A stretch of DNA of 64,000 nt from positions 11,160,001 through 11,224,000 of the forward strand of contig NC_045129.1 of assembly GCF_007655135.1 (NCBI RefSeq), written 5' to 3'. The notes below the pieces were generated by a model. That model did no database searches. It worked only from the letters and a program-made list of their open reading frames with translations, and was not told the origin of the DNA. The translations under genes were made by a program, and so were the position numbers. This document shows positions 1-9,751 of this stretch, piece by piece (position 1 is the first letter of the stretch; each line of letters opens with the position of its first letter). This DNA is from Punica granatum. Its lineage: Eukaryota > Streptophyta > Magnoliopsida > Myrtales > Lythraceae.

Positions 1-546
1 AACCATAAAGTGATTCCTCGACTTTTTTAGCATTGCAAAGTCCACTCACTGATCAGGCAACTTGCTCATTGCACTATCACTAGTTTTATTAATTTATTTA
101 GATTTAGATAATACATTGATGAACTTCAAACTATCAATTAAAAAAAAGTCACAAATATTATTATTTTTTAAATCACGGGTACCCCCAACTTAGTAGTCGA
201 AAATTGATTTGATTCGAGCGACGGCTTGATTGGCCACGAGTTACTTTCTCGAATCTTTGCGCTGCAAGTGAAATTTGCCTTAAAGGAAGCTTGATTTGTC
301 ATGGAACATTATGTACGTAATTGGTGGCTTTTGATGCATCACCAAACAAGTTAAAGAATTATCAGTAATATAGATTATATTACCAAATAAAAATAATTCG
401 CTAAAGTTAAATTCAACAAAAAAAAGTTTGGCACATAACCTTCAAATCGCTAGTAATTAATCGGCTTTCCCTTGTTTAGTAATTCGAAGCAGTCCAAAAG
501 TTTCAAATGCAATCCCATTAGTGCACTAGATTAACACGTGAGAGAA

Positions 547-590
<44 letters not shown>

Positions 591-1309
591 GAAACAAAAC
601 AAATACAATGACAATCTTTGGGAGAAATTGAAGATTACTACGCTAATAATAATAATAAGAATAAGAAACAAAACAAACACAATGGCAATCTTTTGGGGAA
701 ATTGAAGATTATTACGCTTATAAATTATATGTCTGTAACGACCTTCCAAGTCCCCATTTATAATTTTTACAAAATGACCTCAAACTAACACTTTTATTAC
801 AAATTGGTCCCTTATTCCTCGCATTTTACAACTCGTTCCCTTATTCCCAAGTCAAGTCTTCCCTTCTTAAGAAACCTGGTCACAAGGGCTTATTTTTGGG
901 TGAATTCGGGGCCAAAGCCCCAGCTGGTCAGAAGGTTTATTTGTGTTGTAAATTATACAAGGATTCATATGCAAGACTGCGGGAGATGCTCCAAACAATG
1001 GATCAAGATTGGAGTGGCAGCTATATACCTATCTACTGTGTTAGTTTTCCATTGTACTTGTCCAATGATAGGCTTTCTGAGGATATGGTTAATGCGTACT
1101 GAACATCATCGCATCACATCACAGGCATGTTGCGTTCTAATAAATTCGGGACGTATCTAAAAGGCCAAACTCGTGGCAAGACTTCTTCTTATGCTCCATT
1201 GTCTTTCCAAATACAAAAGACTTAGACTATATTTGTGGTCCGAATCCTTTTAATGTTTCTTCCATTCAAAACTTTTTGGGCCCTCATTTTCTTCTTTTCA
1301 AATCATATT
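1..1309. repeat. Flank block F, copy A (first part)
   Basis: First part of a non-coding block that recurs many times in this window, for example at 9.2, 22.1, 23.6, 39.7, 41.4 and 45.3 kb. Recognisable landmarks are a CACGTGAGAGAAAATAAT stretch, a GAAATTGAAGATTACTACG segment (doubled here, near 625 and 700) and a segment around 895-1100. No copy keeps a conserved long reading frame. Copy A is interrupted at 1310 by a solo LTR and resumes at 4781. I read F as part of the duplicated unit that carries the receptor kinase, not as a gene. Confidence 0.75.
549..589. repeat. (AAT)n microsatellite
   Basis: Uninterrupted AAT trinucleotide run inside flank block F. The equivalent position at 22270-22318 also carries a long AAT run, while other F copies have short or diverged ones, so the locus varies in length between copies. 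Confidence 0.9.
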
Positions 1310-2182
1310 TGTCACGACTCGAAATTTCAGCAAAGTTTCTCATATATTTTCCTGATATCCATTACCATATAAACTATTCATATAAAAACCGGCTTTCCAT
1401 AAACTCCCAATATATATATATATAACAAATCCAATAAACTCTAATATGTATATATATTTCTTAAGAGATTACTTTTTCTCACCCACATCAGTAATCCAAC
1501 TAAATAAAAGTTTCAGATCGTAACATTTTCAAATATATTCTATACAAAAAGAATACCTATCAAATAACTAAAGTCTCTACATAGTCTTTCGAGCCGATCC
1601 CCGATATCAAAAGTGGTTCTTCCGCACAGCTAAAAGCTTAAGTAGAAAAATATATATAGGGTGTGAGTTGCATCTCAGTGAGTACTATATTCCAAGATAA
1701 AATGAATTAATATTATGTAATAAATATATTTTTAAACGACCAAGTGTTCATATACATATTACTAACATACTCAAGTCCGTCATTTAATGCACCAACACAT
1801 CATGTTATACATTGTACACAAATAATTACTAAATTGATTCTTAGACTATCAATTATCTTTATAATCATATAATAATTAACCATTAACTCGGCACCACTTA
1901 ATATTCATACACTGACTATATTCAGCTCTAGCATATAACACGGCTTTCATAGAACAATTTCAGATAACCTCAACAATTATCACATCTACAACAATCAGAT
2001 CAGACAAATAATATATAGCACAATCAATCAATATAGTTATAGGGTCGCATTTCCTTGCGACCAGTTAAGATAGTACCATAACCTCGCACTTCTCACTCAT
2101 ATCATCCTCAACTCTCAATACTCATATCTCATAAGCGGGGGCACCAATTAACCTCTGGTAGTAAAAGTTGACCTCAATTTAT

Positions 2183-2437
2183 ATTCCGCCAAGTCTAGCG
2201 GCCAATCGGGTCCCTTTTTCTATTCCGCTGGATCCAGCGGCCGATCAAGACCCTATTTTTATTCCGTTGGGTCCAGCGACTGATCAAAGCCCTATTTGTA
2301 TTCCGTTAGGTCCAGCGGCCGATCAAGCCCTATTTGTATTTTGTTAGGTCCAGCGGCCGATCAAATTCTGTTTGTATTCCACTAAATCCAGTAGCCGATC
2401 AAGCCCCTTTTATAATCCACCGGATCCAACAGTCCCA
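2183..2437. repeat. 39-bp palindromic minisatellite in solo LTR
   Basis: Seven head-to-tail units begin near 2183, 2222, 2261, 2300, 2338, 2376 and 2414. The core of each is a CCGyTrGrTCCAGCGG-like palindrome followed by CCGATCAAGCCCTAT. The unit at 2225-2240 is a perfect 16-bp palindrome, CCGCTGGATCCAGCGG. Later units decay. Confidence 0.85.
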
Positions 2438-2577
2438 TGGTTTGTAATCACACAATAACCACAAGCATAATCAATTGCAACCATACCATCTCACCTTATA
2501 TATCCATACCAAATTCTTATTCCCAAATTATTACAGTATTTCCTTTAATAATCCTTCATATAATTTTGTATTCATAT

Positions 2578-2600
2578 AATATATATATATATATATATAT
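2578..2600. repeat. (AT)n microsatellite
   Basis: Uninterrupted AT dinucleotide run inside the chromovirus-like solo LTR. Confidence 0.85.
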
Positions 2601-3891
2601 CATTTCACAGTGGAATGAAGTATTCACAGATAACTCCAAGAAAGTTAGCTCAATTGGGTCGAGCCTTCAAAATGCAAGAATCCAATCTCATCGATCCCTA
2701 AGATTTGCAAACATAAATTTAGAGAATCATTAACATAGCACCATTCTAATACCTCCTATGAACTTCTAATGTAGCTTATGGTTCGAAAACTCCTCGAAAT
2801 CGAAAAGCCTAAAAATACCTTTATTTGCCGGTAAAGGGTCGTAACTCCATCTAAATAGTCTATGATAAAACATAATTTATCCAAATTCAGCACTTTTTAA
2901 AATCAATATTATGGTTCAAGATCCAAATTTTCAGAAAATTAGTATTTTCAACTTACTATACCTAAACAAACTTAATCAATACCAATACAAGCACATTTCC
3001 AACACGAGAATTCTTTTATAATTTTCTGGAAATAAAAGCGGAAAACCTATGTATATGTTTTAGCTCTCATGAGGACCAAAGACTCGACAATTGCATTTAT
3101 ATCCAAAGGTACCTTAAGTATTTATATTTTCTGAAAATCATAGCGAAATACGAATTCATACTAGCCAAAATCAGTGAAATCTGACATCAGGAAGTGTTAA
3201 ACGAGCCTCTAGAAGTTGTTGTGCGTCACTAGAAAGGGCAGCCCTGAACTGTTTGTCAGGCCAACTTCGAAAGAGTGCTTCTATGTTCACAAAACTCGGA
3301 TTACTGCATTTTAGGTGTCTAAGAAATCCCCTAACAACAGGGTACAGATCAGAATCAAACAGAATTTCAAAGGACGAAGAAAACAGATCAGAAAACTGGC
3401 TCAAAAATCACTTTTCATCATATTTGCAGAAACTTGAAAACATAATATCTTCCAGACGATTCAACCAAATTCGGTTCCGTAAAATCCAATAGCATTATAG
3501 TGATCTAGACAATGAAAGCATTGAGAAATTTGGGCCAGTAAAGGTCCCTATGAAGAGTTTCCATTAACGACCCTAAGAGTTGTATATCTCAAAGCCTAGT
3601 TAAACCAAAACTAGAACGATGCAAATAACTCATAAACGAGACCAAGAACTTACTAAATAGTATGAAAACGATGTTATTAAGATCGTGCAGCCTCTGCCTT
3701 ATGATCTACGCTTCCGCTTCGATGGTCCTCTGTCTCAAGTCTAAGTCCTTCAATCTCCCCTCAGCTTGCTCTGTCCTTCAGTCACTAACCCCCTGCTGCT
3801 CTCACCTCCTCCTCTGCTTCTCCTTTCCTTCTTTCGCGAGTTGCATGCCTCTCAAGTTCCCTCTACCTCTCACGTAGTCTCACACTTGCTC

Positions 3892-3898
<7 letters not shown>

Positions 3899-3925
<27 letters not shown>
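3899..3925. repeat. (CT)n microsatellite
   Basis: Uninterrupted CT dinucleotide run next to the nested 452-bp solo LTR. Reading frames here are repeat artefacts. Confidence 0.9.
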
Positions 3926-3937
3926 CCCCTCTGTTTC

Positions 3938-4389
3938 TGATGCGGCAGAAGACCTGGCAAGTCGGTACCTGGAGAAAAATAGGTTCTGACGACCCTATTT
4001 CGAAGGAAACGACATCCAGAACAAAACTTACTGCTTTGTTGTGTTTTTTCGATATTTAAGGCAAATTCCATCGTTTAGGGTTTCAAACAGGCAATTTTAT
4101 GTTAATTAGAGTGTTTTTGCAATTTTAAAAAAGTTTAATTCTTTTTATGCAATTTAGGTTTTCTTAAACCATATTTAAGTTTCGTGTAATCCCTAGGGTT
4201 GAATCAGTTGTCTTTTTCATAAGTGAATAAAATTTAGAGCTTTCGTTCTTTGTCCCATCTCGGAGTCGATTCGAGTTTATGCCTATTCCTGGTATTCGTA
4301 GAATCAACAGGTGATAAAAGGTCGTAATTCCGGTATTCGTGCGCGAATCAACGAGTCTGTAATAGGTTACTCGCGTGTACGTTGCGTCA
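3938..4389 (+). mobile_element. Nested 452-bp solo LTR (same family as 19133-19583)
   Basis: Starts TGATGCGGCAGAAGAC, ends TTGCGTCA, and is flanked by the 5-bp duplication GTTTC (3933-3937 and 4390-4394). It is clearly related along its length to the reverse complement of the element at 19133-19583. Both carry the features CGATATTTAA, GGTATTCGTAGAATCAACAGG and a CGAATCAACG tail. TG...CA ends with a 5-bp duplication and no coding region fit a solo LTR. It is inserted in the larger solo LTR and is therefore younger than it. Confidence 0.85.
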
Positions 4390-4716
4390 GTTTCCTTTCT
4401 CGATTTCCCAGCCCAAAAAGGAAAGAAAAGGAAGACAATGGAAAATGATAGATGAAAGTGTTGAGGCGGTGGAAAAAGAACGGGGAGGGTGATAGGGTGT
4501 GGGCATGCTACGAGAGATAGGGTTGAGTCTGGCACATCAACCGTCTACTCAATGTTCTTGGACGAGTCCATAATCACTATGTCCACAATAGACAAGTTAG
4601 ACATCCCTAAAGTTATAGGGTGCGAGAAAGTCTATAATAAACAAGCTAAACACCTTTTTTTTTTATAACTATATTATTGTTTCAAGCCACCTATAAAGCA
4701 AATATGATATATGTAA

Positions 4717-4742
4717 TAATATATATATATATATATATATAT
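4717..4742. repeat. (AT)n microsatellite
   Basis: AT run near the right end of the 1310-4780 solo LTR. Confidence 0.8.
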
Positions 4743-4780
4743 TTTTATGTGTATCTTTATGAAATTTGTCGGGTCTCATA

Positions 4781-5220
4781 ATATTGCTCATTTCAGGGAG
4801 AGTTTCCCATAAAATATCTCCAAGACTCCATTGATGAGCTTTGAATGACAAAATCTCCGTAAAATTCACACATAATATGGATGCAACTGCTTAATACTCA
4901 ATCAATAAATAGCCTCCTTAAATATTAGTTTGGTACACATGGGCACCGGGTAAACTTGACCTTAAATTTCGAACCAGACTACGATATATGTTGATGTAGT
5001 TTGGATTCTTTTCACTTCCATACGAGATTCGATAATCTCCTAAAAGGAGCACAATGAGGTTCTAATCTTATTGCTTCGATTTGCTCCAATCCACTACAAC
5101 TTTCATCCAACTTCGATGCTTCTGGAGTTAAACATGGAATGTCTCATCTAGTCATCGCATTTGATGAGATAAAGATCTAGAAAGCAGCACACACAAGAAT
5201 AATGCAGTGATGGAAATCGT
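4781..5220. repeat. Flank block F, copy A (second part)
   Basis: Continues copy A after the solo LTR. It matches 16240-16660, 24895-25310, 40870-41260 and 44725-45150. Landmarks are the CGAGATTCGATAATCTCC and AACATGGAATGTCTC segments. No gene is visible. Confidence 0.75.
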
Positions 5221-5858
5221 GTTCACGTAGCCTAAGCCAGTTATGTGAGTTGAAGATTTCGGAAGAAATACACAAAAATAGTATTGTGATAAAAATCATG
5301 GAATTATGGATTTCGTCCACTTCCGAGAGAAAGAAATGATTTCAATTAGCAAGGGGCCAGCTCACATGGTGAGGCAAATTGCTAGTTACTTGAAGTCTTG
5401 TAACCGGCTTTTGCTCGTAGGCCGTCTTGAATGATTCTTTGAGAATGCACTAGATCGGACAAAGATTGTCTGTTTGGATCAATTCGCGTGGAACACAGGC
5501 TGATTGGATCAGGATTTCGGTCCATGATCTCAGAGGATGCCATTGCCATAGCCTCTATGGCTAAAGTCTACAGAGCCTCCAACCTGGTCACGAGGGTTCT
5601 AATGAGGCGATTGTCGCCTGCCAATCAATTGAACTTAGATTCCTGTCGCTTGACGAACCAAAACCCGTCATTGGCGTTATTTTGCAATCATGACTGAGTA
5701 TATCGGAGGTGCCTGACCTTGTTGTAGATTATTAGCCAAGCAAATTGTTATTTTCATTGTCATACAATCAAAGAAGGGCTGATCTAATCAAAACAGTACG
5801 AGAAACAAAAATAGGAAATCTCAATTCTGATAATTCTGCTCATCACCTCAAGCCAGCT
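5221..5858. other. 3' flank of RLK gene 1, duplicated downstream of RLK gene 2
   Basis: Nearly identical to about 30909-31517 next to the other intact receptor kinase. The block from about 5400 to the stop codon matches almost base for base, apart from single-base changes and an indel near 5643. It therefore belongs to the same recent duplication as the genes. A more diverged version lies at 16900-17390 beside the pseudogene. A small frame at 5488-5697 is not conserved in the other copy and I do not call it a gene. Confidence 0.75.
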
Positions 5859-8219
5859 TCAGATGCTGCTGATGAATGAAGTGGGACGAGGTGGAGAGGA
5901 GATGTCTATGGTGCCTTCGAGCATCAGCAGAACCTTCCTCATCGGCGGGCGAAGCGAAGGATCCTCAAGGGTGCACCATATAGCTACCTTAACCATCCTC
6001 TCGAGCTGCCTCCTGTCTACACCCTCCTCTTCATCGACTAACTTGTGCAGCTCACCCGCCTCGAAGCAGTCGTAGACCCAGTTCTCCAGGATGATCTCTT
6101 CTTCTGGAACGCTCTGATCCATGTTCCTCCGGCTGCCAATTATCTCCAGTAGTACGATGCCAAAGCTGTAGACATCGGCCTTTGTCGTGACAGGCAGGTT
6201 TTTGTGCCATTCTGGTGCGACGTAGCCCCTCGTGCCCCGGATCCTGGTGTAGGTGTTGGTCTGATCCGGCTTCAGCAGCTTTGACAGCCCAAAGTCGGAT
6301 ATCTTCGCGCATCGCTGCTCATCAATGAGTATGTTTTCGGGCTTGATGTCACAGTGGATAATTTGTGTCTCACACTCCTCGTGGAGGTAGAGCAGACCCC
6401 GGGCTATGTTCCGCACTATTCCCATCTTCTCTTCCCAACAAAGAAGCTTGTCAGGTGCAAAGAGAAGATCAGCAAGCGACCCGTTGCTCATGTACTCGTA
6501 CACCAGAAGCCTGTTGGATACATCAAAGCTATAACCGAGAAGGCGAACGAGGTTCCGATGATGGGTCCTCCCGATGATTTTCATCTCTGTATGGAACTCT
6601 CTTTCACCGTCTGTGGACACCCGTTCAATTCTCTTGACAGCAACGGCTTTTCCATTCGACATGGTTCCTCTATAGACTATCCCAAAGGCTCCTTTCCCGA
6701 TCACTTCTCTAAAATCTCTAGTCACTGTCACGAGCTCATCATAAGTAAATGATCTAGGTGCGACATCCTCAATCATCCTGCCAGTACCGACCGTCGGAAT
6801 GGTTTTGTACAACCAAACACGGTTCCTGTAAAGAAGGATCCCGCAGGCTATGATAATTGCTAGTGCAACTGCAATTAAAATGAGACTTACTACTAAAATG
6901 TCCATGCGAATGCGTTCTTTTCTTCGTCCTTCAGGCCTCTGTGGATCACTCCCAGTCCTATTACCGGGTGTCATTTGTCCTACCTTGACAAAGACTTTAT
7001 TTGATGATCCGAGATCCCTTCTACCATATCTTAAAGGGAGCCTCTGTTTATTGCACAAACCGACTTGGTAATACGCGGCTTCGCAGTTGCAGTCTTGCAG
7101 ACATTCCATTCGGCATTCATTTTCTGTTTGCACTGCCACAACCGAGTAGGAATTATCTTCCCATACGGTGTTGGAGACCACCGAAATGTTGTAACTGGCA
7201 GGTGCGTTGGTCGCCGTGCAGCTCTCTGCAGTAAAACTCCTCTGGCAGCCCGATGTCTCATTCCCACTTTGCACAAAGTCGAACCCTGGGAGGCATTGGC
7301 ATCTAGCAACTTGGTCGACGTTGATGCAGAAGGCATTGAAGCCGCATAAGCCCTTGGGTTCGCACTTGTTATTTGTTGTTGACCACACCGTCGACCAGTT
7401 TCCCCTCTCTGTCATGTTATAAGAGTACAATCGGAAAATCCCATCGGGATCGATTCGTGCACGATATACTATATTAGGCGTTGCCAATCCTCGATCAGTG
7501 AGGTTTGTCAGATATGTACCCGTGCCATTCATGAGGTAGAGAAGGCCATCGCCCGCAAGATTGAGCGTGACGTTGTCCCCTTGTCCATTAGTGCTAGATG
7601 ACCAGTAAGAATAAGGAGCTGTGTCCTCAGTATTGATCGGGTACATGACAAGATTCCCATCGTCTTGCATCTTGATACGGAAGATCCCGGTTGATGTGTC
7701 GTTATCTGAGGCAGCCGAGCGCAGCTCCATTCCCGCCGAGATGTACTGCCCATTTAAGAGGGTGTCGGTTGGGCTATCGAAGCTTTGCCATGCTATGTTT
7801 TGCTGAGAGTTGTAGAGGACAAAGTTTCCCGAGTCAAGCATGGAGGCAGAGACTGCGATGTCATTTGGTTTGGCAATGGGCGTATCGAAGGTTGATTGCA
7901 GGATGAGCCCCCCCTCAGCGGTGAAACGAAGGGTGGAGTTTCCCGGGACAGGAGGGTCGTCCCGACGGGCCATCCACACGAGGGTCTCCTGTGGGATGCC
8001 GACCATGAAGATGCCGATGGAATAGCCGCCACCTCTTGGATAGAAACCGAAGGCATAGATTCCGGAGGGAGAGAGCCAGTAGGAGTTGTTGGGGGTGGCC
8101 GCGGTCAGAGAAGAGCCGGGGAGTATGGTTGAGTTCCTCCGGGAGGCTGCTAGTGGGAACAATGAGAATGCAATGTGAAGATGAATGAGAAGAACAAGAA
8201 GAAGGGTGAGAGCTGCCAT
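5859..8219 (-). CDS. G-type lectin S-receptor-like Ser/Thr kinase (RLK copy 1)
   Basis: Intact single-exon gene, 786 aa, of the B-lectin/SD2 (LECRK-like) receptor kinase family. These are plasma-membrane proteins with an extracellular sugar-binding-type ectodomain and a cytoplasmic kinase. Domain order: signal peptide about 1-25; bulb-type lectin about 30-155; an S-locus-like stretch; EGF-like Cys-rich segment about 286-325; PAN/Apple-like domain about 334-413; transmembrane helix about 439-464, followed by basic and aromatic residues; kinase about 505-775. Kinase landmarks: Gly loop GKGAFG (508-513), Lys529 in AVAVK, HCD at 622-624, DFG at 642-644, APE at 668-670. Cys replaces Arg before the catalytic Asp, so it is a non-RD kinase, common in innate-immunity receptors. 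Many NxS/T sites suit an extracellular lectin region. ATG 8219 opens directly onto the signal peptide. The ligand is unknown and a defence role is inference from the family. Confidence 0.95.
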   Translation of the reverse strand: MAALTLLLVLLIHLHIAFSLFPLAASRRNSTILPGSSLTAATPNNSYWLSPSGIYAFGFYPRGGGYSIGIFMVGIPQETLVWMARRDDPPVPGNSTLRFTAEGGLILQSTFDTPIAKPNDIAVSASMLDSGNFVLYNSQQNIAWQSFDSPTDTLLNGQYISAGMELRSAASDNDTSTGIFRIKMQDDGNLVMYPINTEDTAPYSYWSSSTNGQGDNVTLNLAGDGLLYLMNGTGTYLTNLTDRGLATPNIVYRARIDPDGIFRLYSYNMTERGNWSTVWSTTNNKCEPKGLCGFNAFCINVDQVARCQCLPGFDFVQSGNETSGCQRSFTAESCTATNAPASYNISVVSNTVWEDNSYSVVAVQTENECRMECLQDCNCEAAYYQVGLCNKQRLPLRYGRRDLGSSNKVFVKVGQMTPGNRTGSDPQRPEGRRKERIRMDILVVSLILIAVALAIIIACGILLYRNRVWLYKTIPTVGTGRMIEDVAPRSFTYDELVTVTRDFREVIGKGAFGIVYRGTMSNGKAVAVKRIERVSTDGEREFHTEMKIIGRTHHRNLVRLLGYSFDVSNRLLVYEYMSNGSLADLLFAPDKLLCWEEKMGIVRNIARGLLYLHEECETQIIHCDIKPENILIDEQRCAKISDFGLSKLLKPDQTNTYTRIRGTRGYVAPEWHKNLPVTTKADVYSFGIVLLEIIGSRRNMDQSVPEEEIILENWVYDCFEAGELHKLVDEEEGVDRRQLERMVKVAIWCTLEDPSLRPPMRKVLLMLEGTIDISSPPRPTSFISSI

Positions 8220-8540
8220 AGGAATTTGTTCTTCGTATCACTTCCCTCTCAAGTTACATACTCATTTGTATATAATATATATAACATGTATATAGTATAT
8301 ATGCATTATATGTTGTGCCGTGTGTATTATCCAGGATTGAAGTAAAGACTACGCACTCAGCTTGTAAGAAATTAGGAATTAATGATCGTAATCAGTGGAA
8401 AAGTACGTAGAACTAATTCGAGTTTCATCGGGGAGGAGAAAGTGACAGGACTGGTCAGTCATTTTCCAAATTTATTATGACTAAGTGGTCCTTCGTTCAT
8501 TACGTGGGCTGACTGACTGAGTCAAAGTCAACAAATATCT
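8220..8540 (-). promoter_or_regulatory. Upstream region of RLK copy 1 with tandem W-boxes
   Basis: Two abutting W-box cores (TTGACT on the minus strand) lie at 8526-8531 and 8520-8525, about 300 bp upstream of the ATG, within a GACTGACTGAGTCAAAGTC context. An AT-rich stretch at 8262-8300 contains TATA-like sequence. W-boxes bind WRKY factors. The same block is kept upstream of the other intact gene, and absent from the block upstream of the pseudogene. Confidence 0.5.
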
Positions 8541-9165
8541 CCTTTTATTTTTATTGCACCAATTAGTAAACTTCTGTCATTTTTATTTTTTTGTGTTAAC
8601 CCTGATATTCGAATGTTCAATTAAATCTCGATTAATCTAGTCAATTCGGATCGGCACACGAAGGGATAAAATTCTTCCAGCGTGAATTTAAACTTCTTTC
8701 TTTTTCTTTATTACTAGACTCTACTAGTCCTGTTCCGCGCGGCAGGTGCAATAGTTGAATTGATTTGGAAGATGCAGAAAAAAGTTAAGGATGAGAAAAC
8801 TACAAAAGTAAGCCGGAGATATATATATATATATATATTTGTAAAGAACAAAGCTTGTATGGTAGAAGGTGAGATGGGAGGTGAAAAGAAAAGAGAAAAA
8901 CGAAAATATTGACGCATGAGAGAATAGAGAGAGGAAGAATAATGTCAAATGTAGTATATTATATTTTAACTCCTCTTGTTAGTTTTAAATCGTAATAAAT
9001 TTTTGGTTAAGAATAATAAGCACTTTTGACTTTTGAGACCCTCTATAAATAAGAAAATGATTATAAAATCATATACTTAAATAATAGTATAATATAAGAG
9101 ATATATATATATATCTATTTTTTTTTCTAAAAATTGATAGATAGATACTATTTATGCTTGAGTAC
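8541..9165. other. AT-rich spacer upstream of RLK copy 1
   Basis: No gene seen. The segment from about 8640 to 9160 matches 39150-39660 (beyond the second copia), and its later part matches 23190-23360. It is therefore part of the duplicated unit. It contains (TA)n runs near 8819-8838 and 9100-9115. Confidence 0.6.
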
Positions 9166-9751
9166 CCATTTGTCCCTAACCACAAGATAAGTCCTCTAGT
9201 TTTGTTAGCACTGCAAAGTTCACCCACTGATAAGGCAATTTCCTCATTGCACTACACTTCATCACTATTTTTATTAATTTATTAAGAGAAATTGAAGATT
9301 ACTACGCTTACAAGTTATGCATCTTCAACAATCTTCCGAGACCCCACTTATTATTTTTACAAACTGACCTCAAACTAACACTTTTTTTACAAATTGGTCC
9401 CTTATTCCTCACATTTTACAACTCGTTCCCTGATTCTTAACAAGTCAAGTCTTTCTTTCTTAAGAAACCTGGTCACAAGGTTTTTTCTTTTTGTTGTTTT
9501 TTTTTTGATGAATTCGGGGCTGAAGCCCAGTTGGTTACAAGGTTTATTTGTGGAATCTGAGCGGTAAATTATACAAGGATTCCTATGTAAGATTGCGATG
9601 CTCCAAACAATGGATCAAGATTGGAGTCGGTAGCTGGATACCCATGTACCGTGTTAATTTTCCATTGTACTTGTCCAATGAAAGGCTTTCCAAGGGTATG
9701 GTTAGTGCATACTAAACATCATCACATCACATCACAAGCATGTTGCGTCCT
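9166..9751. repeat. Flank block F, copy B (first part)
   Basis: Starts with the same CACAAGATAAGTCCTCTAG-type segment as positions 1-60. Relative to copy A it lacks about 500 bp of the early part, joining near 9280 directly to the AAATTGAAGATTACTACG landmark. It ends at the duplication GTCCT (9747-9751), where a large LTR has inserted. Confidence 0.75.

Larger units (their letters stand above)
1310..4780 (-). mobile_element. Solo LTR, Ty3/gypsy chromovirus (Tekay/Del)-like
   Basis: The insertion is defined by comparison with uninterrupted F copies. It is flanked by the 5-bp duplication ATATT (1305-1309 and 4781-4785). The plus-strand left end is TGTCACGACTCGAAATTTC. Its reverse complement ends in GAGTCGTGACA, which resembles 3' ends of Tekay/Del chromovirus LTRs, so the element lies on the minus strand. 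The other end reads TATGAGACCCGAC in element orientation, so the usual initial TG appears mutated to TA. No coding domains, primer site or second LTR were seen, hence a solo LTR of about 3.0 kb once the nested 452-bp LTR is removed. The lineage rests on end sequence and length only. Confidence 0.7.

Noticed and set aside
896..1102. Recurrent short frame in block F (GEFGAEAP / LYKDSYVGLR-type), also near 22560 and 24400
   Set aside because: The frame breaks or shifts in most copies, has no recognised homology, and shows no sign of protein-level conservation over the rest of F.
3171..3492. Small opposing open frames of 77-79 aa
   Set aside because: They lie inside the 3.47-kb solo LTR, with no family resemblance.
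4669..4869. Frames with Tyr-Ile or Ile-Tyr runs here and at 2437, 8714, 20020 and 45600
   Set aside because: Translations of AT microsatellites.
5863..8241. Many open frames on both strands across the RLK genes
   Set aside because: They overlap a long, domain-complete minus-strand gene. The same frames recur over 31518-33872 simply because the genes are paralogues.
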